From: Egaibacter sp046050465
Lineage (GTDB): Bacteria; Pseudomonadota; Gammaproteobacteria; Burkholderiales; Burkholderiaceae_C
NCBI GenBank assembly: GCA_046050465.1
Contig: JBJOPS010000036.1
Span: 50,551-114,550 of the forward strand
Direction: 5' to 3'
DNA: 64,000 nucleotides
Part shown: positions 49,052 through 57,771 of the stretch, in pieces
How positions within the stretch are numbered: position 1 is the stretch's first letter
Layout of the letters: each line of letters begins with the position of its first letter
Position numbers and translations under genes: made by a program
The notes under the pieces: model-generated
What the model saw: only the letters and a program-made list of their open reading frames with translations
Database searches by the model: none
Told to the model about the DNA's origin: nothing

Positions 49052-50518
49052 ATGGGAAAAATCACTGGCTTCATGGAGTTTGAGCGCGTTGAGGAGGGCT
49101 ACAAACCCGTCACCGAGCGCCTCAAGCACTACAAGGAATTTGTGGTGGGCCTGGACGATGCGCAGGCCAACAAGCAAGCCGCGCGTTGCATGGACTGCGG
49201 CACACCGTTCTGCAACAACGGTTGCCCGGTCAACAACATCATTCCGGACTTCAACGATCTGGTTTACACGAAGAACTGGAAGGCGGCGATCGACACCCTG
49301 CACAGCACCAACAACTTCCCCGAGTTCACTGGCCGTATCTGCCCCGCACCCTGCGAGGCCGCCTGCACGCTCAATGTGAATGACGAGGCCGTGGGCATCA
49401 AGTCCATCGAGCACGCCATCATCGACCGCGCCTGGGCCGAAGGTTGGGTCCAAGCCCAGCCTGCCAAGATCAAGACCGGCAAGAAGGTCGCCGTGGTCGG
49501 CTCCGGCCCTGCCGGCATGGCGGCTGCCCAGCAACTGGCCCGTGCGGGCCACGACGTGACGCTGTTCGAGAAAAACGACCGCATCGGCGGCCTGCTGCGC
49601 TACGGCATTCCCGACTTCAAGATGGAGAAGTCTCACATTGACCGCCGCGCCGAACAGCTGGTGGCCGAAGGCGTGACCATCCGTACCAGCGTGCTGGTGG
49701 GGGAAATGCCCAAGAGCTCCAAGGTGACGAACTGGGCCAAGGAAACGATCAGCGCCGCGCAACTGCAAAAGGATTTTGACGCAGTGCTGCTCACCGGCGG
49801 CTCTGAACAGTCGCGTGACCTGCCCGTGCCTGGCCGTGACCTGGACGGCATCCACTTTGCCATGGAGTTTTTGCCCCAGCAGAACAAGGTCAATGCGGGT
49901 GACAAGCTCAAGGGCCAGTTGCGCGCCGACGGCAAACACGTCATCGTCATTGGCGGTGGCGACACCGGCTCCGATTGCGTGGGCACCAGCAACCGCCACG
50001 GCGCGGTCAGCGTCACCCAGTTTGAGGTGATGCCCCAGCCGCCCGAAGAAGAAAACCGCCCCATGACCTGGCCCTACTGGCCGTTGAAGCTGCGCACCAG
50101 CTCCAGCCACGAAGAAGGTTGCGAGCGCGTGTTCTCCATTTCCACCAAGGAATTCATCGGTGAAAAAGGCAAGGTCACCGGCCTGAAGACCGTGCAGGTT
50201 GAATTCAAGGACGGGAAGCTGGTCGATGTGCCCGGTACTGAAAAAGTGCTGAAGGCTGACCTGGTGTTGCTGGCCATGGGCTTTGTGAACCCCGTGGCGA
50301 CCATTCTGGACGTGTTCGGTGTGGACAAGGATGCACGCGGCAATGCCAAGGCCAGCACCGACTTCATCGGCGGCTACGCGACCAATGTGCCCAAGGTGTT
50401 TGCGGCCGGTGACATGCGCCGCGGCCAGTCCTTGGTGGTGTGGGCGATCCGCGAAGGTCGGCAGGCCGCCCGTGCGGTGGATGAATTTCTGATGGGGTTC
50501 AGCGACTTGCCAAGGTAA
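49052..50518 (+). CDS. gltD: Glutamate synthase, small subunit
   Basis: NADPH-GOGAT beta subunit of 488 aa, which passes electrons from NADPH through FAD and 4Fe-4S clusters to GltB. N-terminal cysteine clusters CMDCGTPFCNNGCPVNN and CPAPCEAACTLN, FAD motif VVGSGPAGMAAA, and NADPH motif IGGGDTGSDCVGT are present. It ends with the FAD-contact AAGDMRRGQSLVVWAI. AAAGGAG lies 7 bp before the ATG. It is 67 bp downstream of gltB. Confidence 0.97.
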   Translation: MGKITGFMEFERVEEGYKPVTERLKHYKEFVVGLDDAQANKQAARCMDCGTPFCNNGCPVNNIIPDFNDLVYTKNWKAAIDTLHSTNNFPEFTGRICPAPCEAACTLNVNDEAVGIKSIEHAIIDRAWAEGWVQAQPAKIKTGKKVAVVGSGPAGMAAAQQLARAGHDVTLFEKNDRIGGLLRYGIPDFKMEKSHIDRRAEQLVAEGVTIRTSVLVGEMPKSSKVTNWAKETISAAQLQKDFDAVLLTGGSEQSRDLPVPGRDLDGIHFAMEFLPQQNKVNAGDKLKGQLRADGKHVIVIGGGDTGSDCVGTSNRHGAVSVTQFEVMPQPPEEENRPMTWPYWPLKLRTSSSHEEGCERVFSISTKEFIGEKGKVTGLKTVQVEFKDGKLVDVPGTEKVLKADLVLLAMGFVNPVATILDVFGVDKDARGNAKASTDFIGGYATNVPKVFAAGDMRRGQSLVVWAIREGRQAARAVDEFLMGFSDLPR

Positions 50519-50606
50519 GCAGCTGTAACGAATCTGTCTATTTGGGAGCCCTCTTGGGGGAATCCCTTATCATGCAATTGCCGGACAAAACCCGGCTTTG
50601 CTTTTT

Positions 50607-51452
50607 ATGGTCTTGACTCCTCCTTCTGCCCTTGTTGAATTGCGCAACCTGACCTTCGGTTATGGCGACCGCGTCATTCTTGACGACATTTCGCTTTCAG
50701 TCCCGCGTGGCAAGGTCACGGCCTTAATGGGAGCATCCGGGGGGGGGAAGACAACCATTCTTCGCCTGATTGGGGGCCAAAATCGGGCGCAATCAGGACA
50801 ACTGTTATTTGATGGCGGTGATGTGACAGTCATGGGGCAAACCGAGCTGTATGCGGCCCGTCGTCGCATGGGCATGCTGTTCCAGTTTGGAGCGCTATTT
50901 GCCGACCTGAGTGTTTTTGAGAATGTTGCTTTTCCGTTACGGGAGCACACGGACTTGCCCGACGCATTGATCCGCGACATTGTGCTCATGAAACTCAATG
51001 CAGTGGGTTTGCGTGGTGCGCGTGACCTGATGCCCAGCGAGGTGTCTGGCGGCATGGCTCGGCGCATCGCTTTGGCGCGCGCCATTGCATTGGATCCGGA
51101 ATTGGTGATGTATGACGAACCCTTTTCCGGGCTCGACCCCATTTCGCTGGGCACTGCGGCACGTTTGATTCGTGAACTCAACGACGCCATGGGGTTGACC
51201 AGTATTTTCGTGTCACATGAGTTGGAGCAAACCTTCAGCATTGCAGACCATGTGATCATTTTGGCAAACGGGAAAATTGCAGCGCAAGGCACTCCCGAGG
51301 AAGTGCGCACCAGTACCGATCCGCTGGTTTATCAATATGTCCATGCGTTGTCGGATGGCCCCGTCCGCTTTCACTATCCTGGTCCTGCTGTTCAGGAAGA
51401 TTTCAGTATGGGACTGCAATCGAACCATGAGTCTTCCGGAGTAGCACCGTGA
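50607..51452 (+). CDS. mlaF: Phospholipid transport ATP-binding protein MlaF
   Basis: ATPase of the Mla ABC transporter that maintains outer-membrane lipid asymmetry, 281 aa. Walker A is GASGGGKT, the signature is SGGMARRIALARA, and Walker B is LVMYDEPFSGLDP. The three Gly codons of Walker A form a run of nine G (50739-50747). ATG 50607 is preferred over TTG 50598. The stop overlaps the mlaE start (GTGA). Its operon order is F-E-D-A-C-B, with the outer-membrane lipoprotein gene mlaA included, unlike E. coli. Confidence 0.95.
   Translation: MVLTPPSALVELRNLTFGYGDRVILDDISLSVPRGKVTALMGASGGGKTTILRLIGGQNRAQSGQLLFDGGDVTVMGQTELYAARRRMGMLFQFGALFADLSVFENVAFPLREHTDLPDALIRDIVLMKLNAVGLRGARDLMPSEVSGGMARRIALARAIALDPELVMYDEPFSGLDPISLGTAARLIRELNDAMGLTSIFVSHELEQTFSIADHVIILANGKIAAQGTPEEVRTSTDPLVYQYVHALSDGPVRFHYPGPAVQEDFSMGLQSNHESSGVAP
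50739..50747 (+). repeat. Run of nine G in the MlaF Walker A codons
   Basis: A homopolymeric G9 tract encodes the three glycines of GASGGGKT. Such tracts are prone to slippage; a change of one base would truncate MlaF near residue 50. Confidence 0.9.
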
Positions 51453-52231
51453 GTTGGTACAACCCCTCAGATGTTGGTTTTGCAGCGCGCAGCAAACTGG
51501 CTGACCTCGGTCACGGGGCGCGTTTGTTCTTCAAACTGATTGCCATGATGGTGCCAACATTCAGGCGCTTTGGTCTGGTGCGGGACCAGATTCATTTTCT
51601 GGGCAACTACTCGCTGGCCATCATTGCGGTGTCGGGTTTATTTGTCGGCTTTGTATTTGGTCTGCAGGGCTACTACACACTGCAGCGATATGGGTCATCT
51701 TCGGCCTTGGGTCTTTTGGTAACGCTTACCCTGGTCAGGGAGCTGGGACCCGTTGTTACTGCACTGCTATTTGCCGGTCGGGCCGGTACTTCGCTTACAG
51801 CCGAAATCGGGCTGATGAAAGCGGGTGAACAAATCAGCGTCATGGAGATGATGGCTGTCGATCCAGTGCAGCGGATTCTGGCGCCACGGTTTTGGGCTGG
51901 CGTCATCACCATGCCCCTGCTGGCCGCTGTATTCAGTGCAACTGGCATCATCGGCGGCTGGGTGGTGGGTGTGCTCATGATTGGTGTTGACGGAGGTTCG
52001 TTCTGGAGCCAGATTCAGGCCGGCGTGGATGTTTGGAAAGACGTGGGCAACGGGATTCTCAAGAGCATTGTTTTTGGATTTACGGTGACCTTTATTGCCC
52101 TGCTTCAGGGGTTTGATGCGCAACCCACGCCGGAGGGCGTGGCCAGTGCCACTACCCGAACCGTGGTGGTGGCGTCGTTGTCGGTTCTTGGTCTGGACTT
52201 CATCCTGACTGCCATGATGTTTACGATTTAG
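51449..52231 (+). CDS. mlaE: Phospholipid transport permease MlaE
   Basis: Inner-membrane permease of the Mla transporter, 260 aa, with about five transmembrane helices. The family motifs VRELGPVVTALLFAGRAGTSLTAEIGLMK and EQISVMEMMAVDPVQ are clear. Translation starts at GTG 51449, overlapping the mlaF stop. mlaD follows after 9 bp. Confidence 0.96.
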   Translation: MSWYNPSDVGFAARSKLADLGHGARLFFKLIAMMVPTFRRFGLVRDQIHFLGNYSLAIIAVSGLFVGFVFGLQGYYTLQRYGSSSALGLLVTLTLVRELGPVVTALLFAGRAGTSLTAEIGLMKAGEQISVMEMMAVDPVQRILAPRFWAGVITMPLLAAVFSATGIIGGWVVGVLMIGVDGGSFWSQIQAGVDVWKDVGNGILKSIVFGFTVTFIALLQGFDAQPTPEGVASATTRTVVVASLSVLGLDFILTAMMFTI

Positions 52232-52240
52232 GAGAGTGGG

Positions 52241-52729
52241 ATGCAACGCTCAAAAAATGATGTCTGGGTGGGGCTTTTTGTCCTGATTGGGGCCGCTGCC
52301 ATTTTGTTTCTGGCGCTCCAGTCGGCCAATCTGCTGTCCTTGAGTTTTCAGTCAACCTATCGGGTCAGTGCGAAATTTGACAATGTCGGTGGACTTAAAC
52401 CCAAAGCGGCCGTTCGCAGCGGTGGTGTCGTCGTCGGTCGTGTGGAATCGATCACGTTTGATGACAAGTCCTTTCAGGCCAAAGTGGCATTGATGCTGGA
52501 GAAACAGTATTCTTTTCCAAAAGACAGTTCACTGAAGATTTTGACCAGCGGATTGCTGGGTGAGCAATACATCGGCATTGAAGCTGGCTCAGATGACAAG
52601 ACGCTGGTTGCCGATGACACGATAGGTACAACCCAGTCAGCGGTCGTGCTGGAAAATCTGATCAGTCAGTTCCTGTTTAACAAGGCGGCAGATGGTGGTA
52701 GTGCGCCAGCGAATGGAGTCAAAAAGTGA
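52241..52729 (+). CDS. mlaD: MCE-domain lipid transport protein MlaD
   Basis: Membrane-anchored, hexamer-forming MCE protein of the Mla system, 162 aa. It begins MQRSKNDVWVGLFVLIG, with one N-terminal transmembrane helix (about 9-28), then an MCE domain (about 37-115: YRVSAKFDNVGGLKPKAAVRSGG) and a C-terminal helix ending LENLISQFLFNKA, which lines the lipid channel. The stop overlaps the mlaA start (GTGA). Confidence 0.95.
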   Translation: MQRSKNDVWVGLFVLIGAAAILFLALQSANLLSLSFQSTYRVSAKFDNVGGLKPKAAVRSGGVVVGRVESITFDDKSFQAKVALMLEKQYSFPKDSSLKILTSGLLGEQYIGIEAGSDDKTLVADDTIGTTQSAVVLENLISQFLFNKAADGGSAPANGVKK

Positions 52730-53481
52730 ATAAGGTTATCGGGTGGCAATTTGCTATAAAAAAAATAGCTGAACGTGCCTGCCTGCTGACGGGCATTCTG
52801 GGCATTGCCCTTTTGACGGGCTGCGCCACAGGTCCCAACGCGAACCCCAGGGATCCTTGGGAGCCCTACAACCGCAACATGACCAAATTCAACGAGGCGG
52901 TGGATGGCGCTGTTTTGAAGCCCGCCGCAACGGCCTACAAAACCGTAACGCCCGCCGTGGTTCGCACAGGTCTGAGTAATTTCTTTGGCAACTTGACACA
53001 GCTGTGGACGGCCTTGAATGGCGCGTTGCAGCTCAAGGGTGAGGTAGCTGCCGTCAGTCTCGTGCGCTTCAATGTCAATTTTTTCTTCGGCTTTGGCGGC
53101 GTGCTGGATCTAGCCAGTGAGATCCATCTTGAACGTTACAGAGAAGATTTTGGTCAAACACTGGGGCGCTGGGGTGTACCAACCGGTCCGTATTTTGTGT
53201 TGCCCATTTACGGACCATCCACATTGCGGGATGCGCTGGCCTTTGGTGTGGAGTCACAGGCAGATCTGGTTGGTCAATTGAACGATGGCACGGTTCGCGA
53301 GGCCTTGTATGTCCTGCGCGCACTGGAATTGCGCGCCAATCTGTTGCGTGCTGGAGACGTGCTGGATGAAGCAGCACTGGATAAATACACGTTTGCGCGC
53401 GACGTGTTTTTGCAGCGCCGTGAGAGCCAGGTATTTGATGGGCTTGAGCGTGAGTCCAAAGATGAACCGGTTGATCAATAG
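52726..53481 (+). CDS. mlaA: Outer-membrane lipoprotein MlaA (VacJ)
   Basis: Outer-membrane lipoprotein of 251 aa that removes mislocalised phospholipids and hands them to MlaC. The signal peptide ends in the lipobox LLTGCAT (Cys at about 36). Mature motifs DPWEPYNRNMTKFNEAVD, GLSNFFGNL and GRWGVPTGPYFVLPIYGPS are typical. The signal peptide is longer than usual; residues about 10-29 coincide with a candidate 58-bp repeat copy (52753-52810), so the n-region and part of the hydrophobic core may be repeat-derived. GTG start. Confidence 0.94.
   Translation: MNKVIGWQFAIKKIAERACLLTGILGIALLTGCATGPNANPRDPWEPYNRNMTKFNEAVDGAVLKPAATAYKTVTPAVVRTGLSNFFGNLTQLWTALNGALQLKGEVAAVSLVRFNVNFFFGFGGVLDLASEIHLERYREDFGQTLGRWGVPTGPYFVLPIYGPSTLRDALAFGVESQADLVGQLNDGTVREALYVLRALELRANLLRAGDVLDEAALDKYTFARDVFLQRRESQVFDGLERESKDEPVDQ
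52753..52810 (+). repeat. 58-bp module, copy I (mlaA signal peptide), diverged
   Basis: GCTAT, a run of A, and ATAGCTGAACGTGC match the first half well; ACGGGC and TGGGC match the second half weakly. Read as MlaA residues about 10-29. Confidence 0.5.
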
Positions 53482-53565
53482 AGCCAGGGTAAATGAATGG
53501 TCAGCGTCACCCGGCCCTGGCGCGTTATGGAACTGCGGATTGATCCGCTTACTGGGGTTACATAC

Positions 53566-54207
53566 ATGAAACGTCGATTTTTCGGAAAACTAGGCACCAG
53601 TTTGTTGACTGGCCTCGCCTTGGCAGGCGCCTGTATGGCGCAGACTGGAGACGAGGCACCCGAGACGCTTGTCAAACGCCTGTCAACAGACGTGCTGGAG
53701 TCCATCAGGGCCGACAAGAGCATTCAGACAGGAGACACCGCCAAGGTGGTGACTCTGGTCGAAACCAAAATCATGCCAAACGTCAATTTTGAACGCATGA
53801 CTTCATCGGCGGTCGGCCCTGGCTGGCGGCAGGCAACGCCTGAGCAGAAAAAACGGCTACAGGAAGAATTCAAGATTCTGCTTGTGCGAACCTATGCCGG
53901 TGCGCTGGCGCAAGTGAATGACCAGACCATTTCTGTCAAACCTTTGCGAGCGGCCCCTGACGACAAGGAAGTCGTTGTCAAGACGGAGATCAAAGGCCGT
54001 GGCGAGCCCATACAGCTGGATTACCGGCTGGAGAAAACGCCTGGGCAAGGCGCAGGCTGGAAGATCTACAACCTGAACGTGCTGGGTGTCTGGCTGGTCG
54101 AAACTTACCGCAGCCAATTTGCACAGGAGATCAATGCCAAAGGTCTCGATGGCTTGATTGCGTCGTTGACCGAGCGCAACAAGACCAACGCAAAAAAGGT
54201 TTCCTGA
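53566..54207 (+). CDS. mlaC: Periplasmic phospholipid-binding protein MlaC
   Basis: Soluble periplasmic shuttle carrying phospholipid between MlaA and MlaFEDB, 213 aa. Signal peptide (RRFFGKLGTSLLTGLALAGACMAQ, in part) cleaved near residue 25. The mature part has MPNVNFERMTSSAVGPGWRQATPEQKKRL and YNLNVLGVWLVETYRSQF, both conserved in MlaC (Tol_Tol_Ttg2 family). I chose ATG 53566; the frame upstream to 53497 lacks a signal-peptide form. Its stop overlaps the mlaB start (TGATG). Confidence 0.95.
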   Translation: MKRRFFGKLGTSLLTGLALAGACMAQTGDEAPETLVKRLSTDVLESIRADKSIQTGDTAKVVTLVETKIMPNVNFERMTSSAVGPGWRQATPEQKKRLQEEFKILLVRTYAGALAQVNDQTISVKPLRAAPDDKEVVVKTEIKGRGEPIQLDYRLEKTPGQGAGWKIYNLNVLGVWLVETYRSQFAQEINAKGLDGLIASLTERNKTNAKKVS

Positions 54208-54476
54208 TGCTTGTTTTGCCCTCCGAGCTGACGCATGCGCAGGCCAATGCGTGCCTGCAGATGCTGGTTCAAGGGCTAAAGTCGCAATCTGGTTCCGCCG
54301 TTGTGGTGGATGGAGCAGGATTGCAGCGTTTTGACTCTTCCGCGCTGGCCGTATTGCTGGAGTTGCGTCGGGAATGTCTCGGACATGGCCGAAGTCTGTC
54401 GATCAGCGCGATGCCCGCGCGGTTGCGCGATCTGGCCGGTTTGTACGGTATTGGTGAACTGCTCCCGGCAGTTTGA
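54207..54476 (+). CDS. mlaB: STAS-domain protein MlaB
   Basis: Cytoplasmic STAS protein of 89 aa that binds MlaF and stabilises the transporter. It consists of one STAS domain; VVDGAGLQRFDSSALAVLLELRREC holds the conserved DSSAL motif in which the first Ser is the family's key residue. It closes the mla operon; the next gene starts 29 bp on. Confidence 0.92.
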   Translation: MLVLPSELTHAQANACLQMLVQGLKSQSGSAVVVDGAGLQRFDSSALAVLLELRRECLGHGRSLSISAMPARLRDLAGLYGIGELLPAV

Positions 54477-54505
54477 CTGCTGTCAGCTTAAAATAGCAGG
54501 CTCTC

Positions 54506-55456
54506 ATGCCTGCTATCTCATTCCAGTCTGTCTCCAAAGCCTATCCCTCACCTCGCGGCCCAAAAGGCGCTACCTTTCTGGCGCTTGATCGCGTAAGTCT
54601 GGACATTGAGGAGGGCGAGTTTTTCGGTCTTTTGGGTCCTAACGGGGCTGGCAAGACCACCATGATCAGTATTTTGGCTGGCCTCACCCGTGCCAATGCT
54701 GGGCAGGTACGCGTGCTTGGCCATGACGTCCAGGCTGATTACGCGCAGGCCCGCCGTAGTCTGGGTGTAGTCCCGCAAGAGCTGGTGTTCGATCCTTTCT
54801 TCAATGTCCGTGAAGCCCTGCGCATCCAGTCAGGCTACTTTGGTATGAAGAACAATGACGCCTGGATAGATGAGTTGCTCGAAAGCCTGGGTCTTGCCGA
54901 CAAAGCCGATGCCAATATGCGCCAGCTGTCGGGTGGTATGAAACGCCGGGTATTGGTTGCCCAGGCCCTGGTACATAAACCGCCGGTGATCGTGCTGGAC
55001 GAACCTACTGCTGGCGTTGACGTCGAGTTACGCCAGACGCTGTGGCAATTCATTGCAAAGCTCAACAAACAAGGCCACACGGTCCTGCTGACCACGCATT
55101 ACCTGGAAGAGGCGGAAGCCCTGTGCGGCCGTATCGCCATGCTCAAGTCGGGCCGTATTGTGGCACTTGACCATACCAGTGAATTGCTGAAGGCTGCTTC
55201 CAGCAATGTGCTTCGATTCAAAGTTGATAGCGAACTTCCAAAGGTACTGGCCGACAAGGCACGTATTACCGGCAGAATCGTGCAGTTTCCCGCCAACGAT
55301 GCGCTGGCGATTGAACAGTACCTGGCAGCTGTGCGGGAAGCGGGTCTGGTTGCGCACGATGTCGAGATCCGCAAGGCTGATCTTGAGGATGTATTTCTGG
55401 ACGTGATGAACAAAGGACATCAGTCGGCGGCCGCATTGGAGGTCCAACCATCATGA
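54506..55456 (+). CDS. ABC-2 exporter ATP-binding protein
   Basis: ATPase of 316 aa of the YadG/CcmA-like class. Walker A is GPNGAGKTT, the signature is LSGGMKRRVLVAQAL, and Walker B is VIVLDEPTAGVD with the switch His in LLTTHYLEEA. A C-terminal domain of about 90 residues follows. It is paired with the permease gene downstream (4-bp overlap). The placement after mla genes and before bolA-murA is common in betaproteobacteria; the exported substrate is unknown. Confidence 0.93.
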   Translation: MPAISFQSVSKAYPSPRGPKGATFLALDRVSLDIEEGEFFGLLGPNGAGKTTMISILAGLTRANAGQVRVLGHDVQADYAQARRSLGVVPQELVFDPFFNVREALRIQSGYFGMKNNDAWIDELLESLGLADKADANMRQLSGGMKRRVLVAQALVHKPPVIVLDEPTAGVDVELRQTLWQFIAKLNKQGHTVLLTTHYLEEAEALCGRIAMLKSGRIVALDHTSELLKAASSNVLRFKVDSELPKVLADKARITGRIVQFPANDALAIEQYLAAVREAGLVAHDVEIRKADLEDVFLDVMNKGHQSAAALEVQPS

Positions 55457-56208
55457 ACGGCTGGCAAACCCTGTTGTACAAGGAAGTTTTGCGTTTCTGG
55501 AAAGTGGCTTTTCAGACGGTGGCAGGCCCGGTATTGACTGCCATGCTCTATCTGCTGATCTTCGGGCATGCGCTGGAGTCACACGTCAAGGTTTATGACA
55601 CCGTGAGCTACACCGCATTTCTGGTGCCGGGACTTGCCATGATGAGCCTGCTGCAAAATGCATTTGCCAACAGCTCGTCTTCATTGATCATGAGCAAGGT
55701 GATGGGCAATCTGGTGTTTTTGCTTCTCACGCCCTTGTCCTATATGAACTGGTTTGTCGCCTATGTCGGCGCTTCCATTATTCGCGGCCTGGTTGTGGGT
55801 GTTGGTGTGTTTGCTGTATCCGCGCTGTTCACGGACATCAGTTTTGTTGCACCGTTGTGGATTCTGGTGTTTGCCGTGATGGGCGCAGCTTTGATGGGAA
55901 CATTGGGCCTGATCGCCGGCTTGTGGGCTGAAAAATTTGACCAGCTTGCAGCATTCCAGAACTTTGTCGTCATGCCCATGACGTTTCTCAGCGGCGTTTT
56001 TTATTCCATCCATTCACTGCCAGCGTTCTGGCAGGGTGTGAGTCATCTCAATCCTTTTTTCTACATGATTGACGGGTTTCGCTACGGATTTTTCGGCGCC
56101 AGCGATGTATCGCCCTGGGTGAGTCTGGGCGTAGTGGGTTTTGTGCTGGCCACAGTGAGCGGGATCGCGATATACCTGCTCCGCACAGGTTACAAAATCC
56201 GCGGTTAA
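55453..56208 (+). CDS. ABC-2 type transport permease
   Basis: Inner-membrane permease of 251 aa with about six transmembrane helices, similar to E. coli YadH. The ABC-2 signature region QNFVVMPMTFLSGVFYSIHSLP and SHLNPFFYMIDGFRYGFFG are present. It overlaps the ATPase gene by 4 bp (ATGA) and precedes bolA by 20 bp. Substrate unknown. Confidence 0.92.
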   Translation: MNGWQTLLYKEVLRFWKVAFQTVAGPVLTAMLYLLIFGHALESHVKVYDTVSYTAFLVPGLAMMSLLQNAFANSSSSLIMSKVMGNLVFLLLTPLSYMNWFVAYVGASIIRGLVVGVGVFAVSALFTDISFVAPLWILVFAVMGAALMGTLGLIAGLWAEKFDQLAAFQNFVVMPMTFLSGVFYSIHSLPAFWQGVSHLNPFFYMIDGFRYGFFGASDVSPWVSLGVVGFVLATVSGIAIYLLRTGYKIRG

Positions 56209-56228
56209 TTAACCGGTAAGAATCCTTT

Positions 56229-56471
56229 ATGACAGCCGACGAACTGAAATCCATCATCCAGACGGGCTTGAACTGCCAATACTGTGAACTGGAAGGTGAC
56301 GGTAGACATTGGTACGCCACCATTGTTTCTGCAGAGTTTGAAGGTAAGCGCCCGATTGCCCGGCACCAGCGTGTTTACGCTACGCTCGGTGCGAAAATGC
56401 ATACGGACGAGGTGCATGCCCTGTCCATGAAAACCTTCACACCCGCCGAGTGGGCATCTCGTGAAAACTAG
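56229..56471 (+). CDS. ibaG: BolA/IbaG family protein
   Basis: Small BolA-fold protein of 80 aa, the form located before murA (YrbA/IbaG in E. coli), implicated in Fe-S cluster handling with monothiol glutaredoxins and in acid stress. It shows LNCQYCELEGDGRHWYATIVS, GKRPIARHQRVYATLG and the conserved His in DEVHALSMKTFTP. AAGAATCC precedes the ATG. It is 31 bp upstream of murA. Confidence 0.92.
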   Translation: MTADELKSIIQTGLNCQYCELEGDGRHWYATIVSAEFEGKRPIARHQRVYATLGAKMHTDEVHALSMKTFTPAEWASREN

Positions 56472-56502
56472 TCGGGTTCATTGAACGGCATAAAGAGAAC
56501 AT

Positions 56503-57771
56503 ATGGATAAGTTGTTGATTCGGGGTGGTCGCCAGCTGTCTGGTGAAGTTCAGATTTCAGGTGCCAAGAATGCGGCGCTGCCGGAAATGTGTGCTACGTT
56601 GCTCACCAGTGAGCCTGTTCATTTGCTGAACGTGCCACGCCTGCAGGACGTGGCCACCATGCGCCGCCTCCTCGACAACATGGGTGTGAAGACCGAAACC
56701 CACGGCGAACGTGGCGGCATGTCGTTCCACGCGGCTGACCCGATCAAACCCGAAGCGCCTTATGAACTGGTCAAGACCATGCGTGCTTCGGTGCTGGCAT
56801 TGGGCCCCTTGCTGGCACGATTTGGCAAGGCCAAGGTGTCGCTGCCTGGCGGCTGCGCCATCGGCTCGCGGCCGGTGGATCAACACATCAAGGGCCTGTC
56901 GGCGATGGGCGCCGAAATTTCGGTGGAGCATGGCTACATGAACGCCAGCCTGCCCAAAGGCTGGAGTCGCCTCAAGGGCGCCCGCATTACAACCGACATG
57001 GTGACGGTAACCGGCACCGAAAACTTCCTGATGGCCGCCACGCTGGCTGAAGGCGAAACCATTCTGGAGAATGCCGCACAGGAGCCCGAGATTCCCGATC
57101 TGGCAGAGATGCTGATCAAAATGGGCGCCAGAATTGAAGGCCACGGTACCAGTCGCATCCGCATTCAGGGCGTGGAGCGGCTCCATGGTGCGCAACACCA
57201 GGTGGTGGCGGATCGCATCGAAACGGGTACTTTTTTGTGTGCGGTGGCTGCAGCAGGCGGAGACGTGTTGTTGCGCTCGGCCCGGGCGGACCATCTGGAC
57301 GCAGTCATTGAAAAACTGATTGATGCGGGGGCAACGGTCACAGCGGTGGAAGGCGGCATTCGCGTGCAGTCGCAAGGTCGGCTCAAGGCGCAAAGCTTTC
57401 GTACGACTGAGTACCCGGGCTTCCCAACCGACATGCAGGCCCAGTTCATGGCCCTTAATGCCATATCGATTGGCACCAGCAAGGTTACAGAGACCATTTT
57501 CGAGAATCGTTTCATGCACGTGAACGAGATGGTGCGTCTGGGGGCGAACATTCAGATTGATGGCAAGGTGGCAGTGATTGAAGGCGTGAAACAACTCTCC
57601 GGGGCCACCGTGATGGCCACCGACCTGCGCGCATCAGCCAGTCTGGTGATTGCGGGTCTTGTGGCCGATGGCGAAACGCTGGTGGACCGCATCTACCACC
57701 TGGATCGCGGATACGACCAGATGGAAGCCAAGCTGCGTGGCATCGGCGCCGATATCGAGAGGGTGAAATGA
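56503..57771 (+). CDS. murA: UDP-N-acetylglucosamine 1-carboxyvinyltransferase
   Basis: First committed enzyme of peptidoglycan synthesis, 422 aa; transfers enolpyruvate from PEP to UDP-GlcNAc. The Lys of GAKNAALPEM, the PEP-binding Cys in LPGGCAIGSRPVDQHIKGL (so fosfomycin-sensitive form), and DLRASASLVIAGL are present. AAAGAGAAC precedes the ATG. It overlaps hisG by 4 bp, linking cell-wall and histidine genes in one transcript, as in other Burkholderiales. Confidence 0.97.
   Translation: MDKLLIRGGRQLSGEVQISGAKNAALPEMCATLLTSEPVHLLNVPRLQDVATMRRLLDNMGVKTETHGERGGMSFHAADPIKPEAPYELVKTMRASVLALGPLLARFGKAKVSLPGGCAIGSRPVDQHIKGLSAMGAEISVEHGYMNASLPKGWSRLKGARITTDMVTVTGTENFLMAATLAEGETILENAAQEPEIPDLAEMLIKMGARIEGHGTSRIRIQGVERLHGAQHQVVADRIETGTFLCAVAAAGGDVLLRSARADHLDAVIEKLIDAGATVTAVEGGIRVQSQGRLKAQSFRTTEYPGFPTDMQAQFMALNAISIGTSKVTETIFENRFMHVNEMVRLGANIQIDGKVAVIEGVKQLSGATVMATDLRASASLVIAGLVADGETLVDRIYHLDRGYDQMEAKLRGIGADIERVK

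Noticed and set aside
54495..54512. Inverted repeat GCAGGC...GCCTGC at the start of the ABC ATPase gene
   Set aside because: Six base pairs over a six-base loop, overlapping the start codon, with no T-run; too weak to call a terminator or operator.
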